From JAKAXS01 sp965279065 (GTDB taxonomy: Bacteria > Pseudomonadota > Alphaproteobacteria > Rhizobiales > Hyphomicrobiaceae): DNA of 64,000 nt. Where the stretch lies: assembly GCA_965279065.1 (NCBI GenBank), contig OZ257134.1:1116001-1180000 (forward strand), read 5' to 3'. A program made the position numbers and the translations under genes. Positions 27,111 to 37,412 of this stretch are shown here, in pieces (the stretch's first letter is position 1; every line of letters starts with the position of its first letter). Below the pieces are notes generated by a model. That model searched no databases, was not told the origin of the DNA, and saw nothing but the letters and a program-made list of their open reading frames with translations.

Positions 27111-28223
27111 ATGTTGAGACAGATGACAGCTTGGTTGGCCGTTCTGGTCGCCATTGCAGGGATCTCGGTGGCCTTCGGCTACCACAAGTACGCCGAGATC
27201 GAAGCCGCGAAGGCCGCCGCTGCGGCAATGCCCGAACCTGCAGAAGCCGTGGCTACCGGCCGCGCTCGCGAAGGCACGTGGTCGCCCAGCACGCGCGCCA
27301 TCGGCACCATCGTCGCCAAGCGCCAGCTTGAAATCCGCAACGAAATCGCCGGCACGATCGCCGAGATGGGCTTCACGTCCGGCAGTACCGTCGAAGCCGG
27401 CCAGTTGCTCGTTCAGTTCGACGTGCGCCAGGAGCACGAGGCGCTGGCCGCCGCCGAGGCCGATGCACGTCTGGCCAAGCTCACCTTCGAACGCCGCGAG
27501 GGCCTGCGCGACAGCGCCGCCTTCTCGCAGCAGGAGTTCGACAAGGCGCGCGAGGAGTACGCCGCCGCGACCGCGCGGTCCAAAAACCTGCAAGTCGCTA
27601 TCGACAAGAAGCGGATTGCGGCGCCGTTCCGCGCGCGCATCGGCATCACCAACCTGCAGCCGGGCGCCTACCTCGATGTCGGCACGCGCATCGCCACCTT
27701 GCAGGGCGTCGACACCGACGCCTTCGTTGACTTTTCGCTTCCTCAGGACAGCGCTTTGCAACTGCGTACGGGCAGCACGGTCATGATCCAGAGTGGCGGC
27801 ATTCCAAACGGGGCGGAAGCCAAGATCGTGGCAGAGGATGACAGCGTCGACCGCGCCAACCGCACCGTGCGCTTCCGCGCCGTTGCAGCCGGTCTCGGCG
27901 AGACGGTACGGCCCGGCATCTTCGTCGATGTCATCGCCACCACCGACAAGGAACACAAGGTGGTGCTCGTCCCGCTCAACGCCGTCCGCCGCTCGCCCTA
28001 CGGCCAGCACGTTTTCGTCCTGACCCAGGAGGAGGGCAAGCTGCGCGCCCGCCAGCGCGTGGTCGAAACGGGCCCCATCGTCGGCGACGACATCGCCGTA
28101 TCGAAGGGCTTGGCCGTAGGTGAACTCCTGGCCACGTCCGGCTCGTTCAAGCTGCGCGACGGGGCGCTGGTGCAGGAGGAGGCGCCTGTCGCCGAGAATC
28201 CCAACGCAGTCAGCACGAACTAG
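27111..28223 (+). CDS. RND efflux periplasmic adaptor (membrane-fusion protein)
   Basis: 370 residues. One N-terminal membrane segment (TAWLAVLVAIAGISVAFGY), then HlyD/AcrA-type barrel-sandwich halves: EIRNEIAGTIAEMGFTSGST and KRIAAPFRARIGITNLQPG. A coiled hairpin lies between (EHEALAAAEADARLAKLTFE ... FDKAREEYAAATARSKN). It bridges the inner-membrane pump to an outer-membrane channel. The RND pump gene follows 9 bp downstream. No TolC-like gene or local repressor is visible, so it would need a channel encoded elsewhere. Confidence 0.93.
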   Translation: MLRQMTAWLAVLVAIAGISVAFGYHKYAEIEAAKAAAAAMPEPAEAVATGRAREGTWSPSTRAIGTIVAKRQLEIRNEIAGTIAEMGFTSGSTVEAGQLLVQFDVRQEHEALAAAEADARLAKLTFERREGLRDSAAFSQQEFDKAREEYAAATARSKNLQVAIDKKRIAAPFRARIGITNLQPGAYLDVGTRIATLQGVDTDAFVDFSLPQDSALQLRTGSTVMIQSGGIPNGAEAKIVAEDDSVDRANRTVRFRAVAAGLGETVRPGIFVDVIATTDKEHKVVLVPLNAVRRSPYGQHVFVLTQEEGKLRARQRVVETGPIVGDDIAVSKGLAVGELLATSGSFKLRDGALVQEEAPVAENPNAVSTN

Positions 28224-28232
28224 GACGAAGCC

Positions 28233-31200
28233 ATGCGCAGTATCGAAATCTTCGTCCGTCGCCCGGTGTTGGCGATCGTCATCAACCTCGCGCTGGTCTT
28301 CCTGGGACTGCGCGCGGCGACCCAGCTGCCGATCCAACAATACCCGCGCATCGAAAGCTCGTCGGTCATCATCACGACGATCTACGTTGGCGCCCCCGCC
28401 GACGTCATCCGCGGCTTCGTCACGACTCCGATCGAACGCGCCGTCGCCTCCCTGACCGGCATCGACTACGTCGAGTCGAGCAGCGTTGCCGGTCTCAGCA
28501 CCGTCACCGCGCGCCTGAAGCTCAACCAGCCAAGCATCGCCGCACTCGCCGAGGTCGGCAACAAACTGAGCCAGATCCGCAGCGAACTGCCGCTGGAAAT
28601 CGAATCTCCCGTCGTCGAGGTGCAACGCGCCGATCGGCCATACGCGACGTTCTACGTCAGCGTCGTCTCCGACAGCATGACGCCGGCGCAGCTCACCGAC
28701 TACCTGACGCGCAACATCCAGCCGCGCCTCAGTACGCTCGCCGACGTGCAGCGCGTCGGCCTCGAAGGCGCGCGTCCGCAGGCCATGCGCATCTGGCTCG
28801 ACAGCGAACGCCTCGCCGCCTTCAATCTCAGTCCTGCCGACGTCGAGGCAGCGCTGACCCGCAACAACTTCCTCGCTGCCGTCGGCCGCGCCAAGGGCCG
28901 CGAGGTGCAGGTCGATCTCCTCGCCAATACCGACTTGCGCAGCGCCGAAGAGTTCGAGCGCCTGATTGTACGCGAGGATGGCGCCCAGGATCAGATGATC
29001 CGGCTGTCGGATATCGGCCGCGTCGAACTGGGTGCGGAGGAGGAGACATCCAACGTCCGCCATAACGGCAAGGACGGTGTCTATCTCGCCGTCTGGCCCT
29101 TGCCTGGCGCCAACGAGATCAGCGTCGCCTACGCGCTCCGCGCCGAGCTCGAGAAGATAAAACCGACCCTGCCACCGCAAACTGAGATTGCCCTGGCGTT
29201 CGACGGCACCGTCTACATGGAAAATTCCATCAAGGAGATCGCCGTCACCTTTACCGAGACAGTGGCCATCGTCGGCATCATCGTCTTCCTGTTCCTGGGC
29301 TCTGCCCGCAGCGCGCTCGTGCCGCTCGTCACCATCCCGATTTCGCTGATCGGCGCCATCGCCGCGATGATGGCCATGGGCTTTTCGCTGAACCTCTTGA
29401 CCTTGCTTGCCATCGTTCTCTCGGTCGGCCTCGTCGTCGACGACGCCATCGTCGTCGTCGAGAACGTCTCGCGCTACATGCGACAGGGCATGAAACCGGT
29501 CCAGGCGGCATTGCTCTCGACGCGCCAGCTCTTCTCGCCGATCGTCGCCATGACGATCACGCTGGCGGCCGTCTACGCCCCCATCGGCTTCCTTTCCGGC
29601 CTGACGGGCGTGCTGTTCAAGGAATTTGCCTTCACCTTGGCCATCGCCGTCATCGTGTCGGGCTTCGTGGCCATCACGTTGTCGCCGATCATGAGCGCCT
29701 ACACCGCCCCGCGTGGCGGAGAGGAGGGCGCATACACCCGTTTCGTCGGTCGCGTTTTCGACAAGGTCGCCGACATCTACGGCCGCATGCTCGAAGTCGT
29801 GCTGCACCTGAAGGCTCAGGTCATTGCCTTCGGCCTGTTCATCTGCCTGCTCGCCGCACCGCTGTACATGTTTTCCGGTCAGGAGCTGGCACCCGTCGAG
29901 GATGAGGGCTTCATCTTCATGATGGTCAACTCGGCACCCGACGCCTCGCTGGCTTACACCTCCGGCAACTTGCGAAAGGTCTATGAACTCGGCAAGACGT
30001 TCCCGGAATTCGACGCCATGTTCGAAGTCGTGTTCCCCTCGAACGGCTTTGCCGGCTATCTCTTCAAGAACTGGCACGACCGCAAGCGCAGCGCCCACGA
30101 GATCTTTCCCGAGATCTTCGCCGGCGTCTCCCAGGTCAAGGAACTGCAGGTTTTCCCGATGATGCCCGCGCCACTGCCAGGCGCCGGCAATTTCGACGTC
30201 GAACTCGTCCTCAAGGGTCCCGGTACCGCCGAGCAGATGGCCGATTACGCCGGCAAGCTGGTCGGCACGGCATTCGGCAGCGGCAAGTTCCTGTTCGCCG
30301 ATACGGACTTGAAGCTCGACCTGCCGCAGGTGCGCGTTACCATCAATCGCGAACGCGTGGCCGATCTGGGCCTGGACCTCGCCGAGGTCGGCCGACAGCT
30401 CGGCTTGCTGTTGGCCGGCAACTACGTCAACCGCTTCACGCTGGAGGGTCGCGCCTACAAGGTCATTCCCCAGGTCGGCATCGATGCGCGCCAGGCCGCC
30501 GAACGGCTGCTCGACTACAAGGTCCGCACCCGCGACGGCACACAGGTGCCGGTCTCGTCCTTCGCCACCCTGGAAACGTTTACCGCGCCCCGCACGCTCG
30601 CCCGCTTCCAGCAGAGCGACAGCTTCCGTGTGTACGGCGGCGTCAAGCCCGGCATCACCAAGTCGGAAGCTCTGACCGTTCTGGAGGACGCCGCAAAGCA
30701 GATCCTGCCGTCCAGCTATACCATCGACTACGCCGGCGAGTCGCGCCAGCTGCGCCAGGAAGGCACGACGTTGGCCGGCACGCTCGGCTTCGCCGTCGTG
30801 CTGATCTATCTCGTGCTCGTCGCCCAGTTCGGCAGCTTCCGCGACCCCTTGGTCGTGCTGCTGGGCTCGGTACCCTTGGCGCTGTCGTCGGCGCTCGTGT
30901 TCACCTACTTCGGCTTCACGACCATCAACATCTACAGCCAGATCGGCCTGATCACGCTCGTCGGCCTCATCGCCAAGAACGGCATCCTCATCGTCTCGTT
31001 CGCCAATGAGCTGCAGCGCGCCGGCAAGGAGAAGCTCGACGCCATCCGCGAGGCCTCCATCACGCGCCTGCGCCCCATCCTGATGACGACGGCAGCCACC
31101 GTCTTCGGCCACCTGCCACTCGTCTTCGTCACCGGCGCGGGCGCCGAGGCGCGCAACTCCATCGGCATCATGCTCGTCTCAGGTATGGCCATCGGCACGC

Positions 31201-31316
31201 TGTTCACGCTCTTCATCCTGCCGGTGATCTACCTCGTCCTCGCCTCGCGCCACAGCCCGGAGGAGCTGATCGAGGTCGAAGACGCGCCGCTGCCGGGTAC
31301 GCAGCCTGCGATGTGA
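28233..31316 (+). CDS. RND multidrug efflux permease (HAE1/AcrB-like)
   Basis: A 1027-residue proton-driven inner-membrane pump with the two-fold RND layout: TM1 near residue 12, a periplasmic pore/docking loop, TM2-6, then repeat two from about residue 540. Signature segments: PIQQYPRIESSSVIITT, SVGLVVDDAIVVVENVSRYM (TM4 proton-relay Asp pair VVDDAIVVVEN) and the second-half GLIAKNGILIVSFANEL. It ends 5 bp before the convergent allophanate hydrolase gene. A very long open frame on the opposite strand is a GC-codon shadow. Substrates unknown. Confidence 0.95.
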   Translation: MRSIEIFVRRPVLAIVINLALVFLGLRAATQLPIQQYPRIESSSVIITTIYVGAPADVIRGFVTTPIERAVASLTGIDYVESSSVAGLSTVTARLKLNQPSIAALAEVGNKLSQIRSELPLEIESPVVEVQRADRPYATFYVSVVSDSMTPAQLTDYLTRNIQPRLSTLADVQRVGLEGARPQAMRIWLDSERLAAFNLSPADVEAALTRNNFLAAVGRAKGREVQVDLLANTDLRSAEEFERLIVREDGAQDQMIRLSDIGRVELGAEEETSNVRHNGKDGVYLAVWPLPGANEISVAYALRAELEKIKPTLPPQTEIALAFDGTVYMENSIKEIAVTFTETVAIVGIIVFLFLGSARSALVPLVTIPISLIGAIAAMMAMGFSLNLLTLLAIVLSVGLVVDDAIVVVENVSRYMRQGMKPVQAALLSTRQLFSPIVAMTITLAAVYAPIGFLSGLTGVLFKEFAFTLAIAVIVSGFVAITLSPIMSAYTAPRGGEEGAYTRFVGRVFDKVADIYGRMLEVVLHLKAQVIAFGLFICLLAAPLYMFSGQELAPVEDEGFIFMMVNSAPDASLAYTSGNLRKVYELGKTFPEFDAMFEVVFPSNGFAGYLFKNWHDRKRSAHEIFPEIFAGVSQVKELQVFPMMPAPLPGAGNFDVELVLKGPGTAEQMADYAGKLVGTAFGSGKFLFADTDLKLDLPQVRVTINRERVADLGLDLAEVGRQLGLLLAGNYVNRFTLEGRAYKVIPQVGIDARQAAERLLDYKVRTRDGTQVPVSSFATLETFTAPRTLARFQQSDSFRVYGGVKPGITKSEALTVLEDAAKQILPSSYTIDYAGESRQLRQEGTTLAGTLGFAVVLIYLVLVAQFGSFRDPLVVLLGSVPLALSSALVFTYFGFTTINIYSQIGLITLVGLIAKNGILIVSFANELQRAGKEKLDAIREASITRLRPILMTTAATVFGHLPLVFVTGAGAEARNSIGIMLVSGMAIGTLFTLFILPVIYLVLASRHSPEELIEVEDAPLPGTQPAM

Positions 31317-31321
31317 CGTGG

Positions 31322-33133
31322 CTAGCGGGCCCGGCCGAGCCAGGCCCGCCAGCCGCCGAACTGCGTGATCTCTTCCGCGCCCGCGATCGCGTGTGCTTCG
31401 CACACGAAGCCCTTCACCTGGCTGCCGTCGTCGAGCTTCACAGTGCCGATGCCGAGCGGCGCCGGGATCAGCGCCACGAACGAGCCGAACGCCGCGGCAT
31501 CCATGTCCCAGATCTCGACTTCGATGTTTCCGGCACCTTGGCCGTCGTAGACGAGCCCCGGCTTCGCTGGCGTGGTCCCGGCCAGCGCAAAGAAGCGATA
31601 ACCTGCTGCGGTTCGTGTCGTCCTGAGGAGTCGCGCGTTGCGTTCCTGCAGCTGGCCGTTCAGCGGCTGGCCGCTGAGATGGGCGCCGACGACAGCCACC
31701 GCGATGCGGTCCGCATCGGGCGACGCGACGACCGGCCGTGTTTCGGCTAGCGGCTTGCTCGTGCCGCCGAGTTTCAGATCGTCGAGCGTGCGATGCACGG
31801 CATCGCCGAGTGCCGCCAGCCGGCCGTCGTCGAACGCCCGGCCGATCAGCGTCACGCCGAACGGAAGCCCGTTCGGCCGGAACCCGGCCGGCACGGCCAG
31901 CGCCGACAGATCCATCAGGTTCACGAAGTTCGTGTAGGCGCCAAGGTTGGAATTCAGCTGCACCGGATTGGCGAGCACGTCGGCGATCTTGTACGTCGTG
32001 CCCGTCGTCGGCAGCAGCATGACGTCCATCGTCTGCCATTGTGCTTCCGCGGCCCGCGTCAGCTCGGCCAGGCGATAGAAGCTATCGAACGCGTCGACCG
32101 TCGCCAGTCCCTTGGCGACGAGAACGATGCTACCGACGGTCTTGTCCAGGGCCTCCGGTTGCGTCGTGGCGAACGCGCGAATAGCAGCATACCGCTCCGC
32201 CACCCAAGGCCCGGCGTACAGCAGCTGCGCCGCATCGCGAAACGGCGTGATGTCGAAGTCAACGATCGTCGCGCCAAGATCCCTCAGGCGCTCCACGCTA
32301 GCCCGGTACAGCGTCTCCGCCTCCGCATCGCCGAAGAACTCGAGCCCGGAAGCCGGCACGCCCACGCGCAAAGCCGTGTCGACACGTTCGACACGGAACG
32401 GCTTGGTCGGCCGCGCGTACGCGTCCTCCGCATCGTACGCGGCCACAACCGCCATCACTCTGGCCGCATCCGCAACCGTCAGTCCGAAAATCGAGACCGC
32501 ATCCTGCGTCCGGCACGCCGGCACAACGCCACGCGTGCTGATCCAGCCTTTCGTGGGCTTCAGCCCGACAATGTTGTTGAACGCCGCCGGCACGCGCCCG
32601 GAGCCGGCCGTGTCGGTGCCCAGGGCGAACGACACTAGGCCGCCCGCCACCGTCACCGCCGAGCCCGAACTGGAGCCGCCGGAGATGTAGTCAGCGTTGA
32701 ACACGCTTGCCGGAATGCCATAGGGCGAGCGCACCCCGACCAGCCCCGTCGCGAACTGGTCGAGGTTGGTCTTGCCGATGACGATCGCCCCGGCGGCCTC
32801 AAGCCTTTCGACGACAGTGGCCGAACGCTCCGGCGCATAGGCGAACTCCGGACAGGCGCACGTCGTCGGCAGACCTGCAACGTCGATGTTGTCCTTGACC
32901 GCGAACGGGATGCCATACAGCGGACCTTTCGCGGCAGCGACCACCCTTGCCAGTGTCGCGTCCTTGGGTGCCAACGTAATCCAGGTTGGCCGCTCGCCAG
33001 CCGCGGCGATACGGCGGTACACCTCGCCGATCACGTCCTGCGGCGTGAAGGTGCCATCGGCGTAGCTCTGGCTCAGCGTTTCGATGTCGAACGAGAGATC
33101 GTGCAGTGCGCCCTCTTTGTCCTGGGCTGTCAT
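31322..33133 (-). CDS. atzF: Allophanate hydrolase
   Basis: Hydrolyses allophanate to ammonia and CO2, the final step of the guanidine/urea carboxylase route. Residues 1-450 form an amidase-signature domain with the Ser-cisSer-Lys triad visible in IPFAVKDNIDVAGLP and ISGGSSSGSAVTVAGG. Residues about 480-603 form the C-terminal allophanate hydrolase domain that completes turnover. The ATG (33131-33133) overlaps the carboxylase stop (ATGA), so I trimmed 25 upstream residues. Last gene of the guanidine operon. Confidence 0.95.
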   Translation of the reverse strand: MTAQDKEGALHDLSFDIETLSQSYADGTFTPQDVIGEVYRRIAAAGERPTWITLAPKDATLARVVAAAKGPLYGIPFAVKDNIDVAGLPTTCACPEFAYAPERSATVVERLEAAGAIVIGKTNLDQFATGLVGVRSPYGIPASVFNADYISGGSSSGSAVTVAGGLVSFALGTDTAGSGRVPAAFNNIVGLKPTKGWISTRGVVPACRTQDAVSIFGLTVADAARVMAVVAAYDAEDAYARPTKPFRVERVDTALRVGVPASGLEFFGDAEAETLYRASVERLRDLGATIVDFDITPFRDAAQLLYAGPWVAERYAAIRAFATTQPEALDKTVGSIVLVAKGLATVDAFDSFYRLAELTRAAEAQWQTMDVMLLPTTGTTYKIADVLANPVQLNSNLGAYTNFVNLMDLSALAVPAGFRPNGLPFGVTLIGRAFDDGRLAALGDAVHRTLDDLKLGGTSKPLAETRPVVASPDADRIAVAVVGAHLSGQPLNGQLQERNARLLRTTRTAAGYRFFALAGTTPAKPGLVYDGQGAGNIEVEIWDMDAAAFGSFVALIPAPLGIGTVKLDDGSQVKGFVCEAHAIAGAEEITQFGGWRAWLGRAR

Positions 33134-36100
33134 TGCGCCGCCTCCGCCGCGGCTTCCAGCAGCAACAACAACGTCTGCCCAAGTGCCACAGGCCGGCCCT
33201 CCGCGCATCGCACCTCGCTGACGACACCGGCCGCCGGTGCATGCACCGGCATCTCCATCTTCATGGACTCAACGATGACGAGCACGTCGCCCTCCGCAAC
33301 CCGCGTGCCTTTCGAGACCTCGATCTTCCACACCGCGCCTGGAACGGGGCTCGCCACGGCGACGACACCGGGCCCGAGGTCATCGGCGGCATCATCCTGT
33401 GGCTCGGTATCACTGGTCGCGGCACCGGACTGGTCGCTCGCCTGCCAGCGCGAACGCTCCGCCTCGAACGCCTCCTGCTGCCGCGCCTTGAAACTGCCGA
33501 TGTCGACCGCGTTGTCGCTGAGGAACTGGCGATACTCCGACAGCTTGAACGTCGTCGGTTCGATCTGGAGGCCCACCTTGCCCTGCAGGAAGCCGTCGCG
33601 GAACACCAGGAGCTCGTCGGCCGAAACCGGATAGAAACGGATCTGATCGAAGAAGCGCAGCAGCCACGGCTTGTCCGCGTCGAATTCCGGAGTCAAGTGA
33701 TAGGTGTTCCACACCTGCGCCGTCCGCCCGATGAACTGATATCCGCCCGGTCCCTCCATGCCGTAAATGCACATGTAGGCACCGCCGATACCGACGGCAT
33801 TCTCCGGCGTCCACGTGCGCGCCGGATTGTATTTTGTCGTCACCAGGCGATGCCGCGGATCGAGCGGTGTCGCCACGGGCGCGCCCAGGTATACGTCGCC
33901 CAGTCCGAGCACGAGATAGCTCGCGCCGTACGCGATGGCCTTGACGTCGTCGATGCTGTCGAGCCCGTTGATGCGCCGGATGAACTCAATGTTCGACGGA
34001 CACCACGGCGCGTCGGCCCGCACCGATTGCATGTATTTCGCGATAGCCAGCTGCGTCGCCGCGTCGTCCCACGACAGCGGCATGTGCACGATGCGGCTCG
34101 GCACCTCGATGTCGCCGATGTCCCCCATGCTGTCTTCGATGTCGCGCAGCTCGTCCAGCAGGGACGCGAGCGAAACGACGCGGCTGTCGTAGTGGATCTG
34201 CAGCGAGCGGATGCCCGGCGTCAAATCGATGATGCCGGCAACCGTGCGTTCCTGCAGACGGCTCATTAGCACGTGGGCGCGGAACCGCAGTTCGAAGTCG
34301 AGAACGATCGGCCCATACTCGACCAGCAGATACTTGTCGCCCGCCCGCCGGTAGACGACCCGTGGCAAAGCTCCCTCTGCCGCACGCGTGGCGACGATGC
34401 AATCGTCGGCGCCGAGTTCGCCGCCATCCACAGTCACCGCGTCCGGAACCGCAACGAGCGTTGCAATAGACTGATCCTGCTGGCGCTCCCGTGCCGCTGC
34501 CTCGGCAGGTGTCAGCCGCACGAAGCGAACTTTGTCGCCCGGCCGCAGTTGCCCCATCTTCCACAGATCCGCCTGCACGATCGTGACGGGACAGACGAAT
34601 CCGCCCAGCGATGGCCCGTCGGGGCCGAGGATGACGGGCATGTCGCCCGTGAAATCCACCGCGCCGATGGCGTAGGCGTTGTCGTGAATGTTGCTGGGAT
34701 GCAGCCCGGCCTCGCCGCCGTCGCTGCGCGCCCAATCCGGCTTCGGCCCGATCAGGCGGACGCCCGTACGGTTCGAATTGTAGTGCACCTCCCAGTTCGC
34801 CGCGAAGAACGCGGTGATGTCGCCGTCGGTAAAGAACTCCGGCGCGCCGTGCGGCCCGTAGAGCACGCCGAGTTCCCACGCGCGGGCGATTGCGGGAACG
34901 AGCGCAGCAGGCAGCGCTCGCGCCGGCGCGGCATCCTGTGTTTTTCCCCTCACATGCAGAACATCGCCCGTCAGCAGCGCCCGTCCGCCGTGGCCGCCGA
35001 ACTTTCCGAGCGTGAATGTGGCGGCACTTTCCAGATACGCAGGCACGTCGAAGCCGCCACGAACCGCGAGATAACTACGCGCCCCCGCGCCCGTAACGCC
35101 ACGAACCTTCAGCACATCACCCGCCGACACGGCCACCGGTTGCCAGAACGGCACGCCGCTGTCGCCAATTTTGGCGTCCATAGCCGCGCCGCCGAGACAG
35201 ATCACGGCGTCGCAGTTGAACTGCAGCGTCGGCCCCGACAAGGTGATCTCCAGTGCCGGGGTGCCCTCATCGTTGCCGACGACGCGATTGGCTAGCCGGA
35301 ACGACAGATGGTCCATAGGCCCCGAGGGCGGCACGCCGACCGCCCAGTATCCCGTTCGCCCCGGCCAGTCCTGGATCGTCGTCTGCGTGCCCGGAGCCAG
35401 CACCTCGATGGTACTCGCGCGATAGGGGAATGTCGCCAGCGTGCGCGTCAGCACCTCGCCCTTGGCCAGCACCTCGGAAGCCGCTAGCTGCCGCAGGTAG
35501 TCGAGGTTGGTCTCTAGCCCGCCGATTTCCGTCGCGCCCAGCGACCGCTGCAACTTCAGGAGGGCCTCGTCGCGTGAGGGCGCTGCGACGATGAGCTTGG
35601 CAATCATCGGATCGTAGAACGGCGACACCTCGGCCCCGCTTTCGACCCACGTTTCGACGCGCGTCTCAGCCGGCCAGGCCACGTGCGTCAGCAACCCGGA
35701 GCTGGGCCGGAAATCGCGTCCCGGATCCTCGGCGTAGAGCCGAACCTGGATCGACGCGCCGCGCGGCGCGATGCGATCCTGGTCGAGGCCGAGGTCCTCG
35801 CCCGCCGCCTGGCGGATCATCCATTCCACCAGGTCGATACCCGTCACCTCCTCGGTGACGCCATGCTCGACCTGCAGGCGTGTGTTGACCTCGAGAAAGT
35901 AGAACGCACTCGTATCGCTGTCGTAGAGGAACTCGACGGTGCCCGCGCTCTCGTAGGCGACGGACTTGCCGAGGTCCCGCGCCGTCTTCCACAGCGCCGC
36001 CCGCGCCGCATCGGTCAGCCCCGGCGCCGGCGTTTCCTCGATGACTTTCTGATTGCGTCGCTGCGCCGAGCAGTCGCGCTCGCCGAGCGCCACGACGCCT

Positions 36101-36753
36101 CCCCTGCCGTCCCCGAAGATCTGCACCTCGATATGCCGGCCGCGCGCGATGTACTTCTCCAGGAACAGCCCTGGATCCTTGAAGTTGTTGCGCGCCAGCC
36201 GCTCCACGCGCTCGTAGAGCGGCTCCAGCTCGGTGTCGGACGAGACCAGCTGCAGACCGATGCCGCCACCCCCCGCCGTGCTCTTCAGCATCACCGGATA
36301 ACCGATGCGCTCGGCCTCTGCCCGCGCGTCGCCGAGATTGTCGATGAGGTCGGAACCGGGCGCCAGCGGCACACCGGCCGTAAGCGCCAACTCGCGCGCC
36401 CGATGCTTCAATCCGAACGCCCGCATGTGCTCGGGTCGCGGCCCGATGAAGACGATGCCGGCTTGAGCACACGCCTCCGCGAAATCCGGGTTCTCCGACA
36501 GGAAGCCGTAACCCGGATGGATGGCCTCCGCGCCCGTCGCCTTCGCCGCCGCGAGGATCGCGTCCCCCCGCAGATAGCTTTGCGCCGCAGCCGCCGAGCC
36601 GATGGCCACGGCCTCGCCAGCTCTGGCGACATGCATGGCATGCCGGTCGGCTTCGGAGTAAACGGCGACGCTGGCCACGCCCATGCGGTCGAGGGTGCGG
36701 ATGATGCGGCAGGCAATGGCGCCGCGATTGGCGATCAGGACCTTCTTGAACAC
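33130..36753 (-). CDS. uca: Biotin-dependent guanidine/urea carboxylase
   Basis: About 1207 residues. Biotin carboxylase domain (1-450): FKKVLIANRGAIACRIIRT, GYGFLSENPDFAEAC, KSTAGGGGIGLQLV and FYFLEVNTRLQVEHGVTEEV. Carboxyltransferase AHS2 and AHS1 domains follow (roughly 470-790 and 800-1050). A C-terminal biotinyl domain has VIVESMKMEMPVHAPAAG. Historically called urea carboxylase; homologues under ykkC riboswitches with DUF1989 partners are guanidine carboxylases, so guanidine is the likely substrate. The GTG start at 36753 is preceded by GGAGG and lies one base after the upstream stop. Confidence 0.93.
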   Translation of the reverse strand: MFKKVLIANRGAIACRIIRTLDRMGVASVAVYSEADRHAMHVARAGEAVAIGSAAAAQSYLRGDAILAAAKATGAEAIHPGYGFLSENPDFAEACAQAGIVFIGPRPEHMRAFGLKHRARELALTAGVPLAPGSDLIDNLGDARAEAERIGYPVMLKSTAGGGGIGLQLVSSDTELEPLYERVERLARNNFKDPGLFLEKYIARGRHIEVQIFGDGRGGVVALGERDCSAQRRNQKVIEETPAPGLTDAARAALWKTARDLGKSVAYESAGTVEFLYDSDTSAFYFLEVNTRLQVEHGVTEEVTGIDLVEWMIRQAAGEDLGLDQDRIAPRGASIQVRLYAEDPGRDFRPSSGLLTHVAWPAETRVETWVESGAEVSPFYDPMIAKLIVAAPSRDEALLKLQRSLGATEIGGLETNLDYLRQLAASEVLAKGEVLTRTLATFPYRASTIEVLAPGTQTTIQDWPGRTGYWAVGVPPSGPMDHLSFRLANRVVGNDEGTPALEITLSGPTLQFNCDAVICLGGAAMDAKIGDSGVPFWQPVAVSAGDVLKVRGVTGAGARSYLAVRGGFDVPAYLESAATFTLGKFGGHGGRALLTGDVLHVRGKTQDAAPARALPAALVPAIARAWELGVLYGPHGAPEFFTDGDITAFFAANWEVHYNSNRTGVRLIGPKPDWARSDGGEAGLHPSNIHDNAYAIGAVDFTGDMPVILGPDGPSLGGFVCPVTIVQADLWKMGQLRPGDKVRFVRLTPAEAAARERQQDQSIATLVAVPDAVTVDGGELGADDCIVATRAAEGALPRVVYRRAGDKYLLVEYGPIVLDFELRFRAHVLMSRLQERTVAGIIDLTPGIRSLQIHYDSRVVSLASLLDELRDIEDSMGDIGDIEVPSRIVHMPLSWDDAATQLAIAKYMQSVRADAPWCPSNIEFIRRINGLDSIDDVKAIAYGASYLVLGLGDVYLGAPVATPLDPRHRLVTTKYNPARTWTPENAVGIGGAYMCIYGMEGPGGYQFIGRTAQVWNTYHLTPEFDADKPWLLRFFDQIRFYPVSADELLVFRDGFLQGKVGLQIEPTTFKLSEYRQFLSDNAVDIGSFKARQQEAFEAERSRWQASDQSGAATSDTEPQDDAADDLGPGVVAVASPVPGAVWKIEVSKGTRVAEGDVLVIVESMKMEMPVHAPAAGVVSEVRCAEGRPVALGQTLLLLLEAAAEAAQ

Positions 36754-36754
36754 G

Positions 36755-37402
36755 TCAGCGGTCCTCCGGCCAGATGAGCACTTCGATGGGCGTGGGGTTG
36801 TAGGCATTGCAGGGATTGTTGAGCTGCGGGCAGTTGGAGATCAGGACGATGACGTTCATCTCCGCGCGCATCTCCACGTATTTGCCCGGCCCCGAGACGC
36901 CGTCGGCAAACGTCAGGCCGCCGTCCGGCGTCACCGGTACGTTCATGAAAAAGTTGATGTTGTGGGCGATGTCGCGCTTGCCGAGCCCGTACTGCTCGTT
37001 CTCGACGACCGCCAGCAGATAGCTGTCGCGGCACGCGTGCATGCTCTTCTTGTCCAGCGCATAGCGCACGGTGTTGCTCTCCGTGGCACACGCCCCGCCG
37101 AGCGTGTCGTGCCGCCCGACGGTATCGGCCGTGATCGTCATCAGCGGCCGGCAGAGGTCCGACAGCAGCACAGTTCCCGCGCCGAGATAGACGTTGGCCT
37201 GCTCGCGCACCGTGTCGCAGGCCGAGTAGCGTTCGTGCGGATCATCGGCGTTGAAGAACAGGGTGTCGGCCGCCTGATTGCCTTCGACGTCGACGATGCG
37301 CAGCGTCTCGCCGCGCTTGACGACGTGCATCCAGTAGTCGCCGGCACGTACGATTTCGCGAGTGCTAGCGTCACCTGCCTTAAGGGGGCTTTCCTTGATC
37401 AT
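36755..37402 (-). CDS. DUF1989 carboxyguanidine deiminase subunit (urea-carboxylase-associated protein)
   Basis: 215 residues, DUF1989. Conserved segments: GDYWMHVVKRGETLRIVDVE, GNQAADTLFFNADDPHERYS, TVGRHDTLGGACATES and NINFFMNVPVTPDG. Two such paralogues always travel with the carboxylase. Together (CgdA/CgdB) they deiminate carboxyguanidine to allophanate, so the enzyme acts between carboxylase and allophanate hydrolase. Cys and His residues in the RHDT..GAC block are candidate metal ligands. Start ATG at 37402; the frame runs on to 37555 but the extension overlaps the paralogue. Which subunit is A or B is not decided. Confidence 0.9.
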   Translation of the reverse strand: MIKESPLKAGDASTREIVRAGDYWMHVVKRGETLRIVDVEGNQAADTLFFNADDPHERYSACDTVREQANVYLGAGTVLLSDLCRPLMTITADTVGRHDTLGGACATESNTVRYALDKKSMHACRDSYLLAVVENEQYGLGKRDIAHNINFFMNVPVTPDGGLTFADGVSGPGKYVEMRAEMNVIVLISNCPQLNNPCNAYNPTPIEVLIWPEDR

Positions 37403-37412
37403 TGTGGAGCCC

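Noticed and set aside
26997..31112. Very long minus-strand open frame (about 1370 codons) opposite the RND genes
   Set aside because: It is antisense to two well-supported RND genes, His/Arg/Gln/Asp/Gly-rich in the manner of reverse-frame translations of high-GC genes, with no domain motif. A codon-bias shadow.
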